Positions 14,674 to 19,861 of a stretch of DNA of 19,861 bases are shown piece after piece; within the stretch, counting starts at the first letter, position 1, and every line of letters starts with the position of its first letter. The notes under the pieces are model-generated. The model made no database searches and had not been told where the DNA came from. It saw only the letters and a program-made list of their open reading frames with translations. The DNA is from Synergistales bacterium (lineage in GTDB: Bacteria > Synergistota > Synergistia > Synergistales > Aminobacteriaceae). The translations under genes and the position numbers were made by a program. Where the stretch lies: NCBI GenBank assembly GCA_025997935.1, contig BNVG01000028.1:1-19861 (forward strand), written 5' to 3'.

Positions 14674-15258
14674 ATGGCGGACAACAGATCACAACCGCAA
14701 CAGGACGCGCAGTTTTCTTATCAGGCCACACAGATATCGACTGCGACTAAAGAACAGCTTCTTCTTATAACTTACGACATCGGCATCAAGTCATGCCGCA
14801 TGGCGGAAGTCGCTCTTTCAAAAGAAGGCAAGCAGGATTACGATTTGGCTAACAGGGAAATTCTGCGCGCGCAAAACGTTATCCGCGAACTCATGGTCAC
14901 CCTGAACACGGAAAAAGGCGGAGAGATGGCGACCGCCCTTATGAGTCTTTACGACTATATGTATCAGCTTCTTGTTGACGCCAACATCAAAAAAGAAGTT
15001 AAAAACGTCACCATAGTTCTGACTATGCTCGAAGAGCTCAAGGAGACCTGGGAGCAGGCTTTGGTGAAACTTCTGAAGGAGTATCAGGAGACTCACCCCG
15101 AGGACGAGGACTTGAAAGCAATCAAGGGCATCGAGTCTTTGGATTTGTCCGCGCTGCAGGCCAACAAACAGCAGCCCGCGTCGGGCAAGCCTTTAGTTCA
15201 GCCTACCCAGCCCACAGGCGAGCAAAAGAAATCCGGAGGGCTCAATATTGCGGGATGA
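14674..15258 (+). CDS. fliS: Flagellar export chaperone FliS with extended C-terminus
   Basis: FliS binds flagellin in the cytoplasm and prevents early polymerization before export. The N-terminal motif FSYQATQISTATKEQLLLITYDIGIKSCRMAEVAL is a good FliS match, followed by the four-helix core up to about residue 130 (NVIRELMVTLN, ALMSLYDYMYQLLVDANIKKE, TMLEELKETWEQAL). Typical FliS has about 125-135 residues; this has 194, the excess being a Glu/Gln/Pro-rich, probably disordered tail. Start ATG follows AGGGGGG by 9 bases. The gene overlaps the next start by 11 bases. No flagellin or fliD gene is in the window, so this is a detached flagellar chaperone cluster. Confidence 0.92.
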   Translation: MADNRSQPQQDAQFSYQATQISTATKEQLLLITYDIGIKSCRMAEVALSKEGKQDYDLANREILRAQNVIRELMVTLNTEKGGEMATALMSLYDYMYQLLVDANIKKEVKNVTIVLTMLEELKETWEQALVKLLKEYQETHPEDEDLKAIKGIESLDLSALQANKQQPASGKPLVQPTQPTGEQKKSGGLNIAG

Positions 15259-15724
15259 ACTCCTGAATACTGTCAGGAATCTGCTTCATCGTGAACAGGG
15301 TCTCTATGAAACCCTGCGGAGGATGGTCTCTAAAGAGTTAGAGGCCATCCTCCTGAATGGCGATATGGAGGAAATGCTCGCCATTCTTGAGGAAAAACAG
15401 GATGTAATATCAAGTTTACAGCTTCTCGCGGACGCTTGGGCCGACGCTTTGCCCATGCTGGACTTAGACGACGCCAGAGGCTCTGACAATTTTTGGGAAA
15501 AATTATCCGCTGAATTCGCCGAGGAAGACTGCGAAGAACTGAAAGGCCTTATTGAGGCGACGAGAGTTATGGCTAAAGAGCTGATGGAGGCCGAGGCGGG
15601 CGTACAGGCGGAGCTTGAGAAGCATGTGCAGCAACTTCGCGAGAAAATGTTGCAGATGAAGCATGTACGCACTGCGGTGACAGGCTACGCCAAAATGGGC
15701 GGCGGACGTCTTGATTCGGATTAA
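15248..15724 (+). CDS. FlgN-like flagellar chaperone (tentative)
   Basis: A 158-residue, almost wholly alpha-helical, acidic protein with no signal peptide. The pattern (MRDELLNTVRNLLHREQGLYETLRRMVSKELEAIL, then EEMLAILEEKQDVI, then long coiled-coil-like helices) resembles the FlgN family, chaperones for hook-associated proteins FlgK and FlgL, and the FliT group is an alternative. Its position right after fliS supports a flagellar chaperone role. The start is TTG at 15248, inside the 3' end of fliS, with GGAGG 8 bases before it; the overlap is 11 bases. Its stop in turn overlaps the next gene's TTG start by 14 bases. No motif makes this assignment certain. Confidence 0.65.
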   Translation: MRDELLNTVRNLLHREQGLYETLRRMVSKELEAILLNGDMEEMLAILEEKQDVISSLQLLADAWADALPMLDLDDARGSDNFWEKLSAEFAEEDCEELKGLIEATRVMAKELMEAEAGVQAELEKHVQQLREKMLQMKHVRTAVTGYAKMGGGRLDSD

Positions 15725-16809
15725 AACCCTGTTTTTTGTTTTTTTCGCCGTTACATTTTTCGGGTTATCTCCATCTATGGCGGCAATACCGGAAAACGTA
15801 TCAGGCGACGCCGTTTTAGACCCCGACATACGCCGCGAAATAGAAATAGGCCGCAAAACGGTCAAAGAAATAGAAAAGCGCTGGGAGTTGTCATCCGATC
15901 CGTCTCAGCTCGCGCGCCTCGCTATGATTACGGACGCGCTGAAACCGCACATGACCCGCCCCATCCCTTATGAGACGCGCATAATACGGTCTGATATTCC
16001 AAACGCCTTCTGTTTGCCGGGGGGGTTTGTTTTTTTTTACCACAAAAATGTTGAGTTTACTCCACTCGGATGATGAAATAGCTGCCGTTATGGCTCACGA
16101 AATGGTTCACGTAGACCAAAATCACGGCATGAAAATGTCGGCTAAATCGTCCAAGGTAACCTTGGCGGCGCTTGCCGTTATGTTGGCCTCTGGGGGCGCT
16201 ATGGCCCCCATCGTCCTTGCACAGGTGGCTCAGGTGGCTATAACCAGCGGCTATACCATAGAATTTGAAAAAGAAGCCGACAGCATGGGGTTGGATGTTC
16301 TTATAGCGTCGGGCTACTCCCCGAGCGCCATGGTCACGGTCATGGAGGGCTTTATGCATGAGGAGCTGAAACAACCGCAAAGAGAGTACGGCATATATAT
16401 GGATCACCCCGAGTCCATTGAACGGGTAAGGAGTATGAGCGAAAAACTCAAGAATCTGCACATAAAACTTGAGCGAAAAACTCCGCTTCATCTTTTGGTG
16501 ACATTCGTAGACACATCGTCAAATAGGGCGAAATTGCTTGTGGACGGCTCTGAGGTCTGGGGGGGCGCCAAGAGCGACGCCGTTGTGGCTGAGCTTTTAC
16601 GCGCCAAGGCCGTTTTGGATGAGCATTTTCAGATGGAGGTTGTTCCTTATGATTTGCGCGTCGAGGGGGGCGCTTTGAGGCTCAAAAACGCCACGGTCAC
16701 GCGTCCTTCCCTGCCTGGTGATTTGCAAAACCTGTCGGATTTCAGAGAAAAACTCCTCGCGGCTCTCGCGCGAGCCCAAAAAACACGCCCAGCCACGCGC
16801 TATTTTTAG
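15711..16809 (+). CDS. Secreted M48 family zinc metalloprotease, frameshifted at a T9 run
   Basis: Two overlapping frames (15711-16073 and up to 16809) make one protein if one T is removed from the nine-T run at 16030-16038 (a G7 run precedes it at 16019-16025). The joined protein has 365 residues: signal peptide (MIRIKTLFFVFFAVTFF, cleavage after SMA), NAFCLPGGFVFFTTKMLSLL at the join exactly as M48/BepA-type proteases have it, HEMVH with H129, E130 and H133, and the third zinc ligand E188 in FEKEADSMG. DHPESIERV follows. A beta/alpha C-terminal region of about 130 residues is unassigned; no TPR is seen. The start is TTG, overlapping the upstream gene by 14 bases. Everything except the one base is intact, so a sequencing error, recent mutation or slippage are all possible. 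Its stop overlaps the convergent GNAT stop. Confidence 0.85.
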
Positions 16810-17318
16810 AGGTTCAGGGGGCGGCGCCTTTCCATCAATATTACGTTATGCCAAGCTCCGCTCGCGTCACGGCCAAGAAGCTCACGGACGCCCACGACTC
16901 TGAACCCGCACCGCAAATGCAAAGCCGTACTCGCTTTATTTTCTTCTAAAATAGAGGACTGCAATGTCCATATACCCTGCCGCTCTGATTCATCGACAAG
17001 AGCGCTCAGGAGAGTTGTTCCGACTTTTCTCCCACGCGCAAGGACGCTGACATATACACTGACCTCCGCCACTCCGGCATAGACGTTGCGCGAACTGACA
17101 GGACTCAGAACGGCCCACCCGGCTATTGTAGGGGCGATATACCCCGGTCGCCCGTCTTCTTCCGCGACCACGCGGCAGACTTTCAGGTGAGCCGCGTCCC
17201 ATTTTTCATACAGCGGAACTTCATGTTCGAAAGTGGCGACTCCTGTTTTCATTCCCTCGGCATATATGCGCGCAACTTCTTGCCAATCATCCACGCGCAT
17301 TTCGCGAATATTCAACAT
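16806..17318 (-). CDS. GNAT family N-acetyltransferase (phosphinothricin acetyltransferase-like)
   Basis: A 170-residue acetyl-CoA-dependent acyltransferase. The layout is that of the Pat/YncA (MnaT) branch: N-terminal IREMRVDDWQEVARIYAEGM, TGVATFE, the IAGWAVLSPVSSR strand, VYAGVAEVSVYVSVLARGRKVGTTLLSALVDESE (motif A with the pyrophosphate loop ARGRKVG), and HLRCGFRVVGVRELLGR with the terminal WHNVILMERR. Members acetylate amino acid-like amines such as phosphinothricin, methionine sulfoximine or sulfone. Start ATG has GGGGTGA upstream. Its stop overlaps the M48 protease stop by 3-4 bases on the opposite strand. The exact substrate cannot be told. Confidence 0.9.
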   Translation of the reverse strand: MLNIREMRVDDWQEVARIYAEGMKTGVATFEHEVPLYEKWDAAHLKVCRVVAEEDGRPGYIAPTIAGWAVLSPVSSRNVYAGVAEVSVYVSVLARGRKVGTTLLSALVDESERQGIWTLQSSILEENKASTALHLRCGFRVVGVRELLGRDASGAWHNVILMERRRPLNL

Positions 17319-17344
17319 GAATTTTTCACCCCGAATATCGTAAG

Positions 17345-17363
17345 GGCGACCATCTCGGTCGCC
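17345..17363 (-). terminator. Hairpin between flavin reductase and GNAT genes
   Basis: GGCGACC (17345-17351) and GGTCGCC (17357-17363) form a 7-bp GC-rich stem with a 5-base loop, 12 bases after the flavin reductase stop on the minus strand. The following minus-strand sequence (CTTACGAT) lacks a T tract, so it may only partly stop transcription into the GNAT gene. Confidence 0.4.
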
Positions 17364-17374
17364 GCTTTTCGTTC

Positions 17375-17908
17375 TTATTTCAGGGTGTTAAATATCGCGG
17401 AGGGCGCATTGGCCTGTGACTTGCCCTTCTTGACCTTGTGATAGTCGGCGTAAGTCAGGGGTGAGCCGTCGGCTATAACCTCGGCTGATATAACCTTGCC
17501 TATGACGAGCTTGTGGGTATGGACGTCAATAATGTCCGAAACCTCAGCCGCGGCCGCGGCCAAAACATGCTCCGTGACGATAGGAAGGCCGCTCTCCGTC
17601 ATCTTGTATTTGCACTTTGCGAACTTGTCCATGTCGCGCCCGCTGCGGAAGCCGAATATGCCGATGAAGGGCAGTTCCACGTCCGAGCTGAACACCGATA
17701 CGGTGAACTTGCGGCTCTTCTCGACAAGCTCCGTGGTGTAGTTATTTTTGTTCAGACAGACGGTTATATAGATAGGGTCACTGGTGAGCTGCATGGCGGC
17801 GTCGGCCACCTGAGCGTTCAGCTTGCCCTCAAAAGCCGTCCCCACAATGTACAATCCGTAACTGAAAGTAAACAACGCGCGCGCGTCGATTGAGTTTTCA
17901 ATTGCCAT
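17375..17908 (-). CDS. Flavin reductase-like FMN-binding protein
   Basis: A 177-residue protein of the flavin reductase / NTAB-type FMN-binding split-barrel family. Visible signs are FSYGLYIVGTAFEGKLNAQVADAAMQLTSDP (barrel start), YITVCLNKNNYTTELVEKSRKFTVSVFS (family-typical start of the second half) and GIFGFRSGRDMDKF, then ADYHKVKKG at the end. Closely similar short proteins in anaerobes serve as, or are fused to, rubredoxin-type electron carriers for oxygen or disulfide metabolism. An upstream in-frame ATG at 17998 would add 30 residues that do not fit the family; the start at 17908 has AAGGGGG 10 bases upstream and is preferred. The 17909-18031 gap to the divergent gene is AT-rich with no firmly placed promoter. 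Confidence 0.88.
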   Translation of the reverse strand: MAIENSIDARALFTFSYGLYIVGTAFEGKLNAQVADAAMQLTSDPIYITVCLNKNNYTTELVEKSRKFTVSVFSSDVELPFIGIFGFRSGRDMDKFAKCKYKMTESGLPIVTEHVLAAAAAEVSDIIDVHTHKLVIGKVISAEVIADGSPLTYADYHKVKKGKSQANAPSAIFNTLK

Positions 17909-18010
17909 TTGTTCATTCCCCCTTATTGAGTTTTCATTTTCTATACTTTGTCGAAAAATTAAAAATATCCGCACAAGCCGCAATGAATTATAGTACAATA
18001 TTCTGAGAAT

Positions 18011-18020
18011 CTCAATTGAG
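18011..18020. promoter_or_regulatory. Perfect palindrome overlapping a ribosome binding site
   Basis: CTCAATTGAG is a 10-base perfect palindrome whose right arm forms part of the GAGGTGA Shine-Dalgarno of the gene at 18032. It could be an operator or fold over the site, but short palindromes arise by chance. Confidence 0.25.
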
Positions 18021-18031
18021 GTGACGCTATT

Positions 18032-19141
18032 ATGAAAATTAGGTCGGCGCGTGCCGTCAGTGTTATTTTATTGAACTTATTGGCTTTATTGTTTTGGATA
18101 GCGCCAGCTTTCGCGCTCGAGCAGAAGCGCATAACCGTCGTGTTGCTGCCTACAGAGAACAACACGGACATTCATGTTTGGCGAAGCAAATACTATCCTT
18201 ACAGTGTTCTTGAGGAAAAAATTACGGACTATTTCGCCTCGCTTTTCGCCGATTCGCCGATGGTAGATGTCGTTATATTAGACGAAAACGGCATGGACAG
18301 ATGGTTCGCTCAACCCTATAGGACTGAGGATATGGCTTTTCAGATTGAGATTTACGATGGATTGCTCAAGGACAGGTCAAACGGCTTGGGGACTCGCTCG
18401 ACCGGAAAAGTCAGCTTGCGCCTGAAAGCCTACGACGCCGTGAACGCCGAGAAATTCGCCACGCGTATGGCCGTCGGCAAGGACACGAGGTACACGTTCA
18501 ACCCCGACGGCGAGAAGCTGTTTTGGATAGACGCCACGGTGACATCCTTGCCCATACCGTTCAAGGATGGGCTTGATTTGCTCGGGCTCACTCAGACGAC
18601 GGAACGCGGACAGAAAATGAGCCGCCCAGTGTGGCGCGACTTTTCAACAACCTCTCACTGGCAGGCAATCAAAAACTCGGTCAAAAACGCCTGGCAAGAG
18701 GCTATGGGGCAGGTTTCCATAGCTTTGAAGCGCAACGACCCTGAGGGTTGGCAAAGAGGCGAGCTTGCCTTCAATCCCTATGACATAGAGATAGGGCGCA
18801 TAATCTCCCCCACCGCGACATCGACGCGCAAGAAACGCGAGTACATTATCTCTATAGGCAGGGAAAACGCAATTCGGGCCGGAGACCTCTTAGATGTCGT
18901 TCGAAGCGACACGTATATCACCGTCGACCCCGAAAACCCAATAGCCGTCGTGCCTCAGAAAAGAGGGCGCGCGCGCTCAGAGGGCGTCGGCAGGGTCAAA
19001 GTCCTAAGCGTACAGGAGAGAACCGCCGTTGTGCGGGTTATCAAGGACAACCGCAAAGAACCTATCCAGCTGAACGACTTAGTGATGAAGTTTCACGGGG
19101 ATAAGACGTTCGAGATGGACTGGGAGTCCGTGACGCCATAA
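18032..19141 (+). CDS. Exported protein, FlgT-like (tentative)
   Basis: A 369-residue protein with a clear signal peptide (MKIRSARAVSVILLNLLALLFWIAPAFA, cut near residue 28). After it comes a Rossmann-like region ITVVLLPTENNTDIHVWRS ... VLEEKITDYFASLF, as in TolB-N, FlgT middle-domain and CsgG-type proteins. The C-terminal part (IGRENAIRAGDLLDVVRSD ... VPQKRGRARSEGVGRVKVLSVQERTAVVRVIKD) resembles the FlgT C-terminal domain, where residues bracket a barrel. FlgT stabilizes the H ring of the flagellar motor in Vibrio; a flagellar role here is only suggested by fliS nearby. Start ATG follows GAGGTGA by 7 bases. Its 3' end is overlapped by about 80 bases by a convergent gene. Confidence 0.6.
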   Translation: MKIRSARAVSVILLNLLALLFWIAPAFALEQKRITVVLLPTENNTDIHVWRSKYYPYSVLEEKITDYFASLFADSPMVDVVILDENGMDRWFAQPYRTEDMAFQIEIYDGLLKDRSNGLGTRSTGKVSLRLKAYDAVNAEKFATRMAVGKDTRYTFNPDGEKLFWIDATVTSLPIPFKDGLDLLGLTQTTERGQKMSRPVWRDFSTTSHWQAIKNSVKNAWQEAMGQVSIALKRNDPEGWQRGELAFNPYDIEIGRIISPTATSTRKKREYIISIGRENAIRAGDLLDVVRSDTYITVDPENPIAVVPQKRGRARSEGVGRVKVLSVQERTAVVRVIKDNRKEPIQLNDLVMKFHGDKTFEMDWESVTP

Positions 19142-19760
19142 AATAATGAGGTATATAATAATGAAAAATTTCGACATGAATCTGATACCAAGTCTGCCCT
19201 GTCCAAGCGTATATAGCTTTAGGATTATTGCCCTTCCAAGCCACCGGCATAGGCGGGTTATGAAGAATCCCTACGCGGTCTACGCTGTCTTTCCATTTGC
19301 CGAGAGCCACGAAGCGATTTATAAAAAGCCAATCGGGCATATATGTGGAATCCGCTTTCCCAGCCGGAAAGCGAACCATGCCACTTGGCTGTTTTACGGC
19401 GATAGCCTGTTTCGCAGTGTCAGGCACGGAAGTTATAGATGATATTTGCACCTGTCCTACATAAGGGGAAAGTCCGGCCATAGAGGGGACAACTGAACCT
19501 ACGATGTAGTTTGTGGGCACGAGGTTCGGGCCTGAGTACGTCCCATAAACCCAAACGCCGTCCTTGTTTTTCTTGACAGGGTAGCCGTCGAAAGTGGCAT
19601 ACCAGTCTTTTGGCATGTTATATGGCTTATAAACGTAGAAGGTCATACCCGCGTAAGTGGGTTGTGGAACCAGCAACGGTTCGGCCACGTAAACTTTAGC
19701 CTCGGCGGACGAAGCTACAAGTATCACAAAAAGCGCTATTGCTCCAAAAATCTTTCTCAT
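19062..19760 (-). CDS. Secreted protein of unknown function
   Basis: A 232-residue protein with a signal peptide (MRKIFGAIALFVILVASSAEA, cut before KVYVAEP). The mature part is rich in Tyr, Pro and Trp with repeated beta-like strands (YVYKPYNMPKDWYATFDGYPVKK, VWVYGTYSGPNLVPTNYIVG), which suggests a periplasmic or cell-surface beta protein. I do not recognise the family. A putative core ends near NNPKAIYAWTGQTWYQIHVE; the last 20 or so residues (SRTPSPSRTSYPRETSS) are encoded antisense to the 3' end of the convergent exported protein and look like read-through. The start has AGGAAG 11 bases upstream and lies 3 bases after the stop of the gene before it, so the two are probably one operon. Confidence 0.7.
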   Translation of the reverse strand: MRKIFGAIALFVILVASSAEAKVYVAEPLLVPQPTYAGMTFYVYKPYNMPKDWYATFDGYPVKKNKDGVWVYGTYSGPNLVPTNYIVGSVVPSMAGLSPYVGQVQISSITSVPDTAKQAIAVKQPSGMVRFPAGKADSTYMPDWLFINRFVALGKWKDSVDRVGILHNPPMPVAWKGNNPKAIYAWTGQTWYQIHVEIFHYYIPHYFMASRTPSPSRTSYPRETSSLSRSAG

Positions 19761-19763
19761 TAT

Positions 19764-19861
19764 CTAATCACTTCCTGTTTTTGTGGTGTGGGGAGCGGGC
19801 GGAGTATAAACCGGTCTCTTAGACTGCTTAGCCGCGTCGGTGGACGGCGGAGTGTATAAGG
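19764..19861 (-). CDS. 3' end of a proline-rich gene, partial
   Basis: The minus-strand frame is open to the window edge and reads LYTPPSTDAAKQSKRPVYTP continuing PAPHTTKTGSD and a TAG stop. YTPP occurs twice in 30 residues, so it may be a repeat-rich, Pro/Lys/Thr-rich surface or disordered tail. It ends 3 bases before the start of the secreted protein at 19760, which supports one operon. Too little is visible to name a function. Confidence 0.6.
   Translation of the reverse strand, partial: LYTPPSTDAAKQSKRPVYTPPAPHTTKTGSD

Noticed and set aside
19146..19442. Plus-strand frame of 98 residues after the exported FlgT-like gene
   Set aside because: No signal or domain, and it lies antisense to the secreted protein gene, which has a signal peptide and a ribosome site.
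1..19861. CRISPR array, insertion sequence or transposase
   Set aside because: No regularly spaced repeats and no transposase or integrase motif were found on either strand.

Overview
The window looks like chromosomal DNA of a Synergistota (Synergistaceae-type) bacterium, probably a motile anaerobe. The best sign is that the first two genes both end in a Gly-rich, single-Cys, hydrophobic, basic tail (GGGCNAG / GGGGCDAG followed by a membrane segment and RKRKQKSR or RTLRRRSQ). This is the Synergist-CTERM sorting signal known from that phylum. Most genes are GC-rich, tightly packed, often overlapping, and several use TTG or GTG starts.

Layout. (1) 1-4343: two overlapping secreted Synergist-CTERM genes, the second an alkyl-sulfatase-type metallo-beta-lactamase-fold enzyme, ending in a strong hairpin. 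(2) 4344-6285: an AT-rich three-gene operon on the minus strand (SRPBCC protein, MarR regulator, DUF2461 protein) with its own consensus promoter. It lies between two copies of a roughly 105-bp direct repeat made of the 3' end of the sulfatase-type gene plus its hairpin, so it looks like an inserted block. (3) 6286-8331: recQ and a tRNA-Arg(CCU), both minus strand. (4) 8332-11455: an AT-rich divergent promoter region, then a four-gene operon dhaL-dhaK-lsrF-VOC.

(5) 11581-13364: a moeA-mobA molybdenum-cofactor pair. (6) 13416-14600: a thioredoxin reductase carrying a C-terminal thioredoxin-like domain that lacks the redox cysteines. (7) 14674-16809: fliS, a flgN-like chaperone gene and a secreted M48 metalloprotease gene with start-stop overlaps. 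The protease gene is broken by one extra base at a homopolymer. (8) 16806-17908: a GNAT acetyltransferase and a flavin reductase-like protein on the minus strand. (9) 18032-19861: an exported FlgT-like protein, then, convergently, a small secreted protein and the 3' end of a proline-rich gene.

The most interesting candidate system is the dhaL-dhaK-lsrF-VOC operon. A two-subunit dihydroxyacetone-type kinase, a metal-site-bearing VOC protein (a fold that includes isomerases) and an LsrF-type thiolase/aldolase together match, step for step, the kinase-isomerase-thiolase logic of AI-2 (DPD) breakdown by LsrK, LsrG and LsrF, with the first two enzymes replaced by unrelated families. This is inference; another phosphorylated ketose is an equally open substrate. 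The second point of interest is the repeat-flanked AT-rich block, which could reflect recombination at the duplicated tail of a Synergist-CTERM gene.
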